From contig NZ_PAQR01000049.1 in NCBI RefSeq assembly GCF_002709775.1, forward strand, positions 1 to 33,423: DNA of 33,423 nt. Direction: 5' to 3'. How positions within the stretch are numbered: the first letter of the stretch is position 1; every line of letters begins with the position of its first letter. The position numbers were made by a program, and so were the translations under genes. The notes below the pieces were generated by a model. That model saw nothing but the letters and a program-made list of their open reading frames with translations, was not told the DNA's origin and did no database searches. The stretch is from Thalassospira sp. (GTDB taxonomy: Bacteria; Pseudomonadota; Alphaproteobacteria; Rhodospirillales; Thalassospiraceae). Below, in pieces: positions 1 to 7,341 of the stretch.

Positions 1-63
1 AAGCGCAAACATAGTACCAACGGGATGTTGTCACCCGTCGAATTCGAAAGACGAAAAATCTGA
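1..63 (+). pseudogene. 3' end of an IS3-family transposase
   Basis: The first 20 codons read KRKHSTNGMLSPVEFERRKI before a TGA at 61-63. The HSTNGMLSPVEFE stretch is the typical C-terminal signature of IS3-family OrfB (DDE, rve-type) transposases. The rest of the gene lies outside the window, so it is unknown whether the insertion sequence is intact on its left. Homology to a different gene (PHA synthase) begins about 40 bases after the stop, so the right end of the element probably lies near 90-100, where the GTGTCTACAATTCCAGGGG segment resembles an IS end. That end was not confirmed, because the left end cannot be seen. Confidence 0.75.
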
Positions 64-97
64 TCAAACCGGGTGTCTACAATTCCAGGGGCTATTC

Positions 98-556
98 AAT
101 CTCCGACGCCTTTACCTGAATAACGATCTCAGCGCAGGGCGCTATCCCGTCCTGGGTCGTCCGGTTTCAGTAGGAAGCATCACCGTACCGATGTTTTGCG
201 TCGGCACTGCCTCCTATCATATTGCGCCGTGGCGCTCCGTCTACAAGCTGCATCTCCTGTCTTCAGCCGAACTGACCTTTGTACTGGCCACAGGCGGGCA
301 CAACGGCGGCATCGTGAGCGAACCTGGCCGTGGCAAGCGTCAGTATCAAATCCATACGCGCGCCCTGAATGAAGGGTACATGGCGCCGGATGAGCGGCAA
401 GCCATGGCACAGACGCATCCAGGTTCATGGTGGCCAGCATGGTCGGCGTGGCTTCGAGAGCGTTCCGGTGAAGGTGTTGCGCCTCCGCTCATGGAAGCTG
501 AATCCAATGGATACCCCACTATTTGCGATGCCCCGGGGGAATATGTACGCAGCTGA
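98..556 (+). pseudogene. phaC: C-terminal part of a class I poly(3-hydroxyalkanoate) synthase (5' truncated)
   Basis: The frame is open through the left part of the window. It reads RRLYLNNDLSAGRYPV from about 104, then the HxAPWRSVYK, ELTFVLATGGHNGGIVSEP, PGSWWPAWSAWL and CDAPGEYV stretches, which are characteristic of the C-terminal alpha/beta-hydrolase part of PhaC. The catalytic His region (GGHNGGI) is present. The Cys nucleophile and the N-terminal two thirds are missing; full class I enzymes are about 560-600 residues and only about 150 are here. Truncation coincides with the end of an IS3-type element, so the insertion probably removed the 5' part. PhaC polymerises hydroxyacyl-CoA into storage granules; this fragment cannot do so. 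The methionine at 191 is internal to the domain and is not a true start. Confidence 0.82.
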
Positions 557-642
557 ATAAGCGAATACCTCTCCCGCTATTGCGGCACGGTATGCGCAAT
601 ATCTATTCGACACCCCATCTACTTTGATAACTGGAGACATTC

Positions 643-909
643 ATGTACTTAAGACTGCTGGTTCCGCTCGACGGAAGTTCTACCGCCAATTTGGTCCTCC
701 ACCACGCTGCGGTGCTGGCACGCCTAAGCGGTGCAACCATCATCTTGCTGCACATCATCGAGGAGATGAAGCACAGCAACGGATTCGAGAGGCCGAGAAT
801 TTACCTTGAAGAAGTAAGGCCGGGCTTCCTGGCGGTCATGCCCCGAAAGCGGACCACGATAGCACGCCATCCACCCTGTCGTTTTCGGGAACACTGCAGA
901 CCATCGTGA
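643..909 (+). pseudogene. N-terminal fragment of a universal stress protein, fused out of frame to chrA
   Basis: The start at 643 has a GGAGA ribosome binding site (632-636). Residues 1 to about 50 (YLRLLVPLDGSSTANLVLHHA, then TIILLHIIEE) are the first beta-alpha-beta unit of a UspA-type fold. From about position 810 the likeness is lost, and the remaining residues (arginine- and proline-rich) are chrA sequence read in the wrong frame. Family members are about 140-150 residues, so the C-terminal ATP-binding GxxxxGS loop is absent. The stop (907-909) overlaps a GTG at 906 that opens the chrA frame. This is almost certainly a deletion junction between two genes and not a working stress protein. 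Confidence 0.7.
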
Positions 910-1580
910 TTTGGGGGCTGATCTGGTGGATTCCGGTTTTGGCTGCCTTTGGGCTCAGCCAATCGGCGGTTTTGCCTGAGCTCGGGATGTTTTTCTCCAA
1001 ACTGGCTGTCGTAACCTTTGGTGGAGCCTATGCGGTTCTCGCCTATATGGCACAGGATGTGGTGAACAGTTTTGGCTGGCTGTTGCCCGGTGAAATGATG
1101 GACGGGCTTGGCCTAGCCGAAACAACGCCGGGGCCGCTTATTCTGGTGACAGAATTTGTCGGGTTCCTGGCTGCCTATCGTGAAGGTGGAATGATTTCCG
1201 GGCTTCTCGGGGCTGCTCTTACGGTCTGGGTTACCTTCGCTCCCTGCTTTCTCTGGATATTCGCTGGCGCCCCTTATATCGACTGGATCGCATCCCGGCC
1301 GAGGCTTAAAAATGCGCTTGCCATGATCACATCTGCGGTCGTTGGGGTTATCCTAAACCTCGCGATCTGGTTCGCACTTCACGTATTCTTTAAGAATGTG
1401 TCGAGATATGAAGCCGGAATTTTCAATTTCTGGCTACCTGAAATGGCGTCAATTGATCTACTCGCATTTGGAATTTCAGCTTTGTGCGGCATCATGTTGC
1501 TGGGTTTTCATTGGGGGATCGTCAGGGTTCTGCTGATTGCCGCCGTAGGGTCTCTTGCGTTGGCATTTTTCAATTTCTAG
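813..1580 (+). pseudogene. chrA: C-terminal half of a ChrA-type chromate transporter
   Basis: The frame opens after a TGA at 807-809 and reads into a ChrA-type linker (STLSFSGTLQTIV). A complete second CHR domain follows: FFSKLAVVTFGGAYAVLAYM, then LGLAETTPGPLILVTEFVGF, with about six hydrophobic segments up to LALAFFNF. Full ChrA has two such halves (about 400 residues) and exports chromate across the inner membrane; only the second half is here. GTG 906 is a possible internal start giving 224 residues. Short single-domain CHR proteins exist, but they usually work as pairs and no partner gene is visible, so it is probably inactive. The 5' side is joined to a broken stress-protein gene. Confidence 0.8.
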
Positions 1581-1612
1581 CTTTAGATAAATTGGGCGTC
1601 AAATCACAAATT

Positions 1613-2494
1613 TCATCTGCTGTTGTGATCTCTGAACTTTGAAGGAGAGATTCCCGTTATCTGATGAAAGGTATCCGTAAAGTGCGAATGGCTTGAGAAC
1701 TGAAGGTTCAGGGCAATTTCTGTGATTGATTGATCGTGCTTTATCAGCATTTCTTTAGCCCGACTTATCCGTCTTTCCCGGATATAGCGCCAGGGTGACT
1801 TACCAAAACTCTGTTTGAATGCCTTCCTGAAGTAATCAGTGCTCAGATCAACCGCGTTAGCAAGATCATCCAGTCGAATGTTTTCAGTCAGATGATGTTC
1901 TATATAAACTTTAATGTTCTTCTCACGCACAGAACCAAGCCCTCCCGTAATGATAGAAGGTTGATATAGGCGTCTCTTTCCGAATATCTCGTATAACTTG
2001 ATAACCAGAGATGCCCCTAATAGTTCGAGGCACGCACTATCGCAGTGAGCCGGTTCTCCGAGAGATTTCCGCATATACAACAGTAATTCGAGAAGCCAGT
2101 CGTTTCGAATGGCCAAGCGCGATGGCAAAGAGGGAATATTGCCGGAAAAGGCAGAAGCCACATTTTCTTCAATAAACTTGGTGCTCATTGCCACAACCAA
2201 TATTCTTTGTGGTGTTGACCAGCTGAGTTCTGCAAGAGAGTTTGCATTACTGATGTGGATGTGACCGCATCGAACCTTGAGACGATAATTCCTCCGGGCA
2301 GAATTGTAGCGTAACAGGGTAGGGTCTCCCTCATGGAGTGCAACACAGGGTTGGGCTGTGCCAAGAATGAGTCCGTCGCAAGTAGAGATATCGCAACGAC
2401 AGATAAACAGCTCTCCAACGGTTTTGTGATGAAGGAACCTTAGATGTTTGGTGGGGATTCCTGAGCCGAAATCCCAAATTTCAGTGTCGACCAT
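1613..2494 (-). CDS. AraC-family transcriptional regulator
   Basis: This 293-residue protein has the AraC layout. The N-terminal part (about 1-180) is a likely effector-binding domain; the C-terminal part (about 195-290) is a double helix-turn-helix. Matches include RLDDLANAVDLSTDYFRKAFKQ in the first HTH and the family signature ending SITEIALNLQFSSHSHFTDTFH followed by TGISPSKFR. An in-frame TTG lies 15 bases upstream, but ATG 2494 has a GGGAAG sequence about 7 bases before it and is preferred. The gene converges on the chrA remnant and reads away from a 294-base intergenic stretch. The target is unknown; it may have been left behind when its regulated genes were deleted. GC content looks lower than in the element backbone. 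Confidence 0.9.
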   Translation of the reverse strand: MVDTEIWDFGSGIPTKHLRFLHHKTVGELFICRCDISTCDGLILGTAQPCVALHEGDPTLLRYNSARRNYRLKVRCGHIHISNANSLAELSWSTPQRILVVAMSTKFIEENVASAFSGNIPSLPSRLAIRNDWLLELLLYMRKSLGEPAHCDSACLELLGASLVIKLYEIFGKRRLYQPSIITGGLGSVREKNIKVYIEHHLTENIRLDDLANAVDLSTDYFRKAFKQSFGKSPWRYIRERRISRAKEMLIKHDQSITEIALNLQFSSHSHFTDTFHQITGISPSKFRDHNSR

Positions 2495-2697
2495 TTCGAG
2501 ACTTCCCAAGGGAGTTTATTCAACTTGCGGGTCTTTTCTTTGAGTTTTTAAACTTTTGATTGAAAGTTTATTTTGCGGTGCAAAATGGCCGAAATGTGAC
2601 GGTTCTGAAGGTTGGTTGTTCCTGATGTAAAATAAGAGCAGATTACAACCACATTTTGTAATTGATGCCTGAATTTCGAAAGCATCATGCTCCGCTC

Positions 2698-2717
2698 TTA
2701 TCGATATTTATCGATAA
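2698..2717. repeat. 8-bp inverted repeat in the intergenic region 2495-2788
   Basis: TTATCGAT and ATCGATAA face each other across an ATTT spacer. The site lies about 70 bases upstream of the first element gene (start 2789) and about 200 bases upstream of the divergent AraC gene. It could be an operator for the maintenance operon; it does not match the classical parS consensus. The rest of this AT-rich 294-base stretch shows no gene. Confidence 0.4.
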
Positions 2718-2788
2718 TGCTTGCCGGTATTTTACGTCCATCAAGCATCTTCATTTTGCACAGTGGCTGATTGAAGGAGGCACACCAC

Positions 2789-3611
2789 ATGAATGGTTTG
2801 CCTGCAAAATCACAAGAGATTCATCCCCGTAATTCGACGGATCCTGTTGTCTATGATGGCTTTCATGCTTTGGACAGGGCCGGATGGGCATGGCAATGGC
2901 TTAAGAGGAATAGAGACCTTTCCAGTCATTTAGGGGAATGCGCTTTTCTCGTCGATAAACCCGTGATGCTTAAGTCAAGGATAGTCCGATCACGCTGCAA
3001 TCAGAAATTGATCCCATGGCATGTCATGTTTTGCCGACCGGAAGACCGATACAGTCATCTGGTTGCCGAATATCAATCCCTTCGTTTTGGTTGCACATGC
3101 ATTACGTACCGAGTTAAAGGACGAAGTCGACTTATTCGACATTTCCAGGTTTGGCACCGCATCTACCCTTTTTGTTGCGCAAAACCATCGTCAGCACTTG
3201 CTGCTGAGCGACCAATACCGTCATCTTCAAATAGTGATTGCCGAAGGCACCCTTCTCGAGGGACCAGTCCGTTTGCGATTTATCATTTCCGGTATGAAGC
3301 GCCTGAAAGAGCAGGCGCTTGCCTTGCAACGGTTTCATGCATTTTATCGCTTCGGACGATTTCCAAACGCCCTGTATCCCGTCGAACGACGCGCACCGCG
3401 CTGGAAAATGATGCTCCAGGCCTGGGATGGGCGGCAGGCCGGTGCTTCCCACCGGGAAATCGCCGAAGTGCTTTATGGTCACCGAACTGTTGCCGAAGAC
3501 TGGTCGGCAGGGTTCCTGAGGACCCGCGTTCAACGCCTATTGCGCGGCGCCGACAGGCTGGTCCATGGCGGGTATCTGGACATTCTGCAAGGTGGGAGCG
3601 GGCTGTCATGA
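2789..3611 (+). pseudogene. DUF6499/DUF2285 protein of integrative elements, frameshifted
   Basis: ATG 2789 follows AAGGAGG (2773-2779). The first frame carries the short N-terminal domain typical of these proteins (HALDRAGWAWQWLKRNRDLSSH). The homologous sequence then continues in another frame from about 3030 (TDTVIWLPNINPF) through a clear DUF2285 domain: LLEGPVRLRFIISGMKRLK, then RRAPRWKMMLQAWDGRQAGASHREIAEVLYG, and RTRVQRLLRGADRLVHGGY. The switch needs one extra base, or a +1 shift, near the T-run at 3029-3032; the downstream frame has a stop at 3009-3011. These proteins, usually about 230-270 residues, are typical first genes of element maintenance operons and are thought to be regulators. 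The gene is either broken, affected by a sequence error, or recoded. Its stop overlaps an ATG (3608). Confidence 0.7.
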
Positions 3612-3621
3612 AGGAGGTCAG

Positions 3622-3705
3622 CCGGTCAAGAGCCAGAGTGGGCAAACACCTCTGCGACAGGTTTGTCAGGTCAAGAGAAAGGCTTTTGACCGGCCTGTCG
3701 TGGAG
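3622..3705 (+). promoter_or_regulatory. Two-tier hairpin leader with competing arms ahead of ardC
   Basis: CGACAGG (3655-3661) pairs with CCTGTCG (3694-3700), and inside it GGTCAAGAG (3669-3677) pairs with CTTTTGACC (3683-3691) around an AAAGG loop. A second copy of the left arm, CCGGTCAAGAG (3622-3632), can pair instead with CTTTTGACCGG (3683-3693). The ribosome binding site GGAGAA (3702-3707) follows at once. Alternative folds could change access to that site. This is base-pairing read by eye; no folding energy was computed. Confidence 0.5.
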
Positions 3706-3712
3706 AACGACC

Positions 3713-4669
3713 ATGACAGCTTATAATCGCAAAACGGGAAAATATACCCGCTCCAATCTCTATCAGGACATCACCGATAAAATCATTGCCCAGCTTGAAC
3801 AGGGAACCTTTCCCTGGGTTCAGCCCTGGGGCAGTCCATCGGCAAGCGCCTCGCTCGGATTGCCGCAAAATGCCGCGACTGAACGTACTTATTCCGGCAT
3901 CAATGTCCTGATCCTCTGGGGGGCTGTGTTCGAAGCCGGGTATTCATCGCAAAGCTGGCTGACCTTCCGACAGGCACTCAAGCTTGGCGGCACTGTACGA
4001 AAGGGAGAACGCGGTATCACGGTTGTCTATGCCAGCCGGTTCATTCCGGGTGAAGGTAAAAAGTCGGGGCAGTTCACATCAGATGCCAGCAAAGACCCGC
4101 GGGCCATTCCCTTCCTCAAACGTTTCACGGTCTTCAATCTCGACCAGTGCGAAGGGTTGCCGAAGGATGTAACCGTACAATCGATCCCGCCCGATACAAG
4201 CCTGATCGAGCCGAAGGCCGAGGAACTGATCCGGGCATCGGGTATCGACTTCCGGATCGGCGGACGCCGGGCATTTTACAGTCCGGATGACGATTATGTC
4301 CGGGTGCCGCCACCCCAAGCCTATTTCGAGCCGATTAACTGGCATCGCACAGCCTTGCATGAATGCAGTCATGCCACTGGCCATAAAACCCGCCTTAACC
4401 GTGATCAAAGCGGATCGTTCGGATCAAAAAAATATGCGTTCGAGGAACTGGTCGCTGAAATGTCAGCGGCATTTCTCTGTGCATCGCTCGGTATCGTTCC
4501 GACCGTCCGGCATGCCGATTATCTCGCCTCATGGCTTCAGGTCCTGCGCGAGGATAATCGCGCCATCGTGCGTGCGGCCAGCCAGGCGTCAAAATCTGCC
4601 GACTATCTCTTGGCGAAGCTCGATACCGTAACCGAGGCCGGATCAAAGGAGGTGGCATCATGCGTATGA
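3713..4669 (+). CDS. ardC: ArdC-like antirestriction protein (ssDNA-binding domain plus zincin-like domain)
   Basis: This 318-residue protein has an N-terminal ArdC-type single-strand DNA-binding domain (DUF1738, about 10-125; YQDITDKIIAQLEQG, then SGINVLILW and WLTFRQALKLGGTVRKGERG). The C-terminal domain is metallopeptidase-like, with an HExxH motif (H216, E217, H220) in LHECSHATGHKTRLNR. ArdC proteins shield incoming element DNA from host restriction during conjugation. The frame is open far upstream, but ATG 3713 is chosen because GGAGAA lies 6 bases before it and homology starts here. The stop overlaps the next gene by 10 bases, so the two are probably translationally coupled. Presence in the DUF2285-ardC-nuclease-parB order is typical for rhizobial and sphingomonad elements. 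Confidence 0.88.
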   Translation: MTAYNRKTGKYTRSNLYQDITDKIIAQLEQGTFPWVQPWGSPSASASLGLPQNAATERTYSGINVLILWGAVFEAGYSSQSWLTFRQALKLGGTVRKGERGITVVYASRFIPGEGKKSGQFTSDASKDPRAIPFLKRFTVFNLDQCEGLPKDVTVQSIPPDTSLIEPKAEELIRASGIDFRIGGRRAFYSPDDDYVRVPPPQAYFEPINWHRTALHECSHATGHKTRLNRDQSGSFGSKKYAFEELVAEMSAAFLCASLGIVPTVRHADYLASWLQVLREDNRAIVRAASQASKSADYLLAKLDTVTEAGSKEVASCV

Positions 4670-5184
4670 TCGTCTCTCTCAAATATGCGGTCATGGCCCT
4701 TGTCGTGATCGCTGGAGGGCTAGCCATCGCACCTGTGTTTGAGACGGATCTGCATAAAGGGCCCGCAGCAGTGATTGATGCGGACACCCTGCAAATTAAC
4801 GATACCCGCTATCGTCTCTACGGGGTCGATGCGGTAGAGGCCAACCAAATGTGCCGCAAACCGGACGGAACACCATGGCCCTGCGGTCAGCAGGCGATAG
4901 TTGCACTTTCCAGTTTGCTACGGGGCAGGGAGGTCGCCTGCGAAGCCTGGCAGGGTGATCTTCGTGATACCTATGATCGTCTGATCGCAATATGCCATGC
5001 CGGGGCAGACAATCTGGCCGAATGGCTGGTTAAAAATGGCTGGGCGGTGGCTGATCCGGATGCCAATCGGCTGTACAATTACACCGCAGTGGAGCGCACC
5101 GCGAAGTTCCTTGGCAAGGGGATCTGGTCGGGCGGTTTTGAGCAGCCGCAGGACTGGCGGGCTACTCGAACAGGAAAAGAGTAA
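4660..5184 (+). CDS. Thermonuclease-family (SNase) protein with N-terminal membrane/signal segment
   Basis: The protein has 174 residues. Residues 1-28 form a hydrophobic signal or anchor segment. A staphylococcal-nuclease fold follows: VIDADTLQINDTRYRLYGVDAVE carries the two aspartates and the Arg/Glu of the active site, DTYDRLIA supplies the second catalytic arginine, and the domain ends with the typical NGWAVADP and GIWSGGFEQPQDWR. Calcium-dependent hydrolysis of DNA or RNA outside the cytoplasm is expected. ATG 4660 lies 7 bases after AGGAGG inside the ardC 3' end. Such nucleases are regular members of this maintenance operon, but their role in the element life cycle is not established. 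Confidence 0.88.
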   Translation: MRMIVSLKYAVMALVVIAGGLAIAPVFETDLHKGPAAVIDADTLQINDTRYRLYGVDAVEANQMCRKPDGTPWPCGQQAIVALSSLLRGREVACEAWQGDLRDTYDRLIAICHAGADNLAEWLVKNGWAVADPDANRLYNYTAVERTAKFLGKGIWSGGFEQPQDWRATRTGKE

Positions 5185-5205
5185 AAGAACAGGTCGGGGC
5201 TTTGT

Positions 5206-5254
5206 GACGGGCCCGGTTGGGAAAAGAAGGCTTTTCCCGGTCCGTCATGGAGAA
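5206..5254 (+). promoter_or_regulatory. Hairpin leader ahead of parB
   Basis: GACGG (5206-5210) pairs with CCGTC (5242-5246), and GGGAAAAG (5219-5226) pairs with CTTTTCCC (5231-5238) around an AAGG loop. GGAGAA (5249-5254) follows, then ATG 5260. The two-tier form and the sequence around the start closely resemble the ardC leader (3655-3715). Confidence 0.5.
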
Positions 5255-5259
5255 CCGAT

Positions 5260-7278
5260 ATGACCAATCGCAAGAAAATCTCCCTGTCCCGTTCGCAGGA
5301 TATCCCGTTTGACAAACTGGTGATGAGCGAACGCAATGTCCGGCATGTCCGCGCCGGGATCTCGATCGAGGAACTGGCCGAAGACATTGCCCGGCGGACC
5401 TTGCTGCAATCTCTCAGCGTCCGGCCGGTTACGGATGATGATGGCAAGGAAACCGGTCGACACGAGATCCAGGCTGGTGGGCGGCGCTACCGCGCGCTGG
5501 AATATCTCGTGAAAGAAAAACGGCTGGCAAAGAACGCAGCAATCCCATGTGTCATTCGCGAAGACGGGTTGCTTGAGGAAGATTCCCTGGCCGAAAATGT
5601 CCAGCGGATCAATCTGCATCCGCTTGATCAGTTCCGGGCATTTCAGACCCTGAGCGAAAAAGGCCTGAGCGTCGAAGATATTGCCGCGCGCTTCTTTGTA
5701 ACGGCGAAGATTGTCCGCCAACGGCTGAAACTGGCATCCGTATCGCCAAAGCTGCTTGATCTTTATGCCGAAGAGGAGCTGACGCTTGAACAACTGATGG
5801 CCTTTAGCGTGACCGATGATCAGGCTCGTCAGGAACAAGTCTGGGATAGTGTCCGGCAGGCCTACAATCAGGAACCGTATTATATCCGCCGCTTGCTGAC
5901 CGAAGATACAGTGCGGGTTACCGACAAACGCGTGCGGTTTGTCGGTCTCGAAGCCTATGAGGAAGCTGGTGGTGTTGTCATGCGCGACCTGTTCTCGCAG
6001 GTCGATGAAGGCTGGCTTCAGGATGTTGCCTTGCTTGAAAAGCTGGTCGCAACCGGACTTGAAGCCGAGCGTGATGCGATTGTAGATGAAGGCTGGAAAT
6101 GGATCGAGGTCGCGGTCGATTTCCCCTATGGCCATACCATCGGTCTGGAACGGATCAGCGGCGAGGTCGAACCATTGTCAGACGAGGAAACGGCCTGGCA
6201 GGACGCGTTGCGAAACGAACTGGCCGGGATCGAAGAGCATTATTTCGTCGATCAGGATGAAGACCTGCCCGAGGAAGTGGATAAACGTCTCGGGGAAATC
6301 GAGGCCGAACTTGAAGCCTTCGACAATCGACCCGTCCTTTATGCTCCGGATGATATCGCCAAGGCCGGTGTGTTTATCAGTCTTGAGTCTGATGGCAGTG
6401 TGCGGATCGAGCGCGGTTTCGTGAAGCCGGAAGATCAGGAGCAGGATGACGATACAGTCGATCCTGATCAATCCGGCGATCCGCAAACCGGTGACGAAGC
6501 GGACGACGATGAGAATGCACCCAATACGGCCATTGACGGGCTGGACGAACCGGATGATATCCGTGTCAAACCGCTGTCGGACCGGCTGATTCTCGAACTC
6601 ACGGCCTATCGGACACTGGCTTTGCGTAATGCTCTGGCTGGTGATCCCGATATCGCCTTTCTGGCCGCTTTGCATGTTCTGGTCCTGCAGAGCTTTTATC
6701 ACTTTGGTTCGGGCAGCTGCCTGCAGATCACGTTTAAAAGCAGTGGCTTCTCGGTCCAGCCACCCGATCTCAATGACAGCCCGGCGGCAAGCGATATCGC
6801 TGCACGTCATGAGAATTGGGAACGGCAGATGCCGGGTGACCCCGATCATCTCTGGGCGGCGCTGTGCGAAATGGACACGGATAGCCGTATGGCTCTGTTT
6901 GCCCATTGCGTCTCGCTGACCCTCTATGCGGTGTCGGAACCCTGGAACCGTCACAGCGATGCCGTCCGTCATGCCGATATCCTTGCCGATGTCCTGAAAC
7001 TCGATATGGCAACATCCGGCTGGAAACCGACTGCGGACAATTACCTCTCGCGGGTGCCGAAGAACCGCATTCTCGAAGCGGTCACCGAGGCGCTGGGCAC
7101 GGAAACTGCCCAACGGATCGATCACCTCAAGAAGGGGGGCATGGTACGTGAGGCCGAGCAGTTGCTGAACGATACCGGCTGGGTGCCCGAGCCGTTACGG
7201 ACGCCGGAACTGCAATCAGTTGCCGAGGACGAGCCGGATGATGGGCCTTCGGAACCGGTCGCGACTGCAGCCGAATAA
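5260..7278 (+). CDS. parB: ParB/RepB/KorB-like DNA-binding protein, long element type
   Basis: The protein has 672 residues. An N-terminal ParB/Srx-fold domain (about 10-110) holds GGRRYRAL and the arginine-rich ENVQRINLHPLDQFRAF motif that in ParB binds and hydrolyses CTP. A KorB/ParB helix-turn-helix follows (about 125-180; SVEDIAARFFVTAKIVRQRLKLA). The remaining 450 residues are specific to element-borne ParB proteins; an acidic low-complexity stretch lies at about 390-422. ParB proteins spread from parS sites to segregate or regulate DNA; no ParA gene is in the window, so a regulatory or plasmid-stage role is as likely as partition. ATG 5260 is preceded by GGAGAA. No classical parS palindrome was recognised nearby. 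Confidence 0.9.
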   Translation: MTNRKKISLSRSQDIPFDKLVMSERNVRHVRAGISIEELAEDIARRTLLQSLSVRPVTDDDGKETGRHEIQAGGRRYRALEYLVKEKRLAKNAAIPCVIREDGLLEEDSLAENVQRINLHPLDQFRAFQTLSEKGLSVEDIAARFFVTAKIVRQRLKLASVSPKLLDLYAEEELTLEQLMAFSVTDDQARQEQVWDSVRQAYNQEPYYIRRLLTEDTVRVTDKRVRFVGLEAYEEAGGVVMRDLFSQVDEGWLQDVALLEKLVATGLEAERDAIVDEGWKWIEVAVDFPYGHTIGLERISGEVEPLSDEETAWQDALRNELAGIEEHYFVDQDEDLPEEVDKRLGEIEAELEAFDNRPVLYAPDDIAKAGVFISLESDGSVRIERGFVKPEDQEQDDDTVDPDQSGDPQTGDEADDDENAPNTAIDGLDEPDDIRVKPLSDRLILELTAYRTLALRNALAGDPDIAFLAALHVLVLQSFYHFGSGSCLQITFKSSGFSVQPPDLNDSPAASDIAARHENWERQMPGDPDHLWAALCEMDTDSRMALFAHCVSLTLYAVSEPWNRHSDAVRHADILADVLKLDMATSGWKPTADNYLSRVPKNRILEAVTEALGTETAQRIDHLKKGGMVREAEQLLNDTGWVPEPLRTPELQSVAEDEPDDGPSEPVATAAE

Positions 7279-7295
7279 TCCCGTCTCTATCTTCT

Positions 7296-7336
7296 AGCCC
7301 GGTCCGCTATGGATCGGGCTTCTTTTCTGAGGAGCG
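7296..7336 (+). promoter_or_regulatory. Hairpin leader ahead of the Toprim gene
   Basis: AGCCCGGTCC (7296-7305) pairs with GGATCGGGCT (7311-7320), a continuous 10-bp stem with one G-T pair and a 5-base loop. It is followed by TCTTTTCT, so it also resembles a weak terminator. GAGGAG (7329-7334) then leads to ATG 7342. Confidence 0.5.
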
Positions 7337-7341
7337 ATATC

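Noticed and set aside
2771..3712. One long open frame running from the DUF2285 region into ardC, as if it were a single 632-residue fusion
   Set aside because: Only the first 80 residues and the part after 3713 are protein-like in this frame. The DUF2285 domain is in another frame, and ardC has its own ribosome binding site.
5260..7278. A classical parS site for the ParB-like protein
   Set aside because: No TGTTCCACGTGGAACA-like palindrome was seen near the gene, and no ParA gene is in the window.
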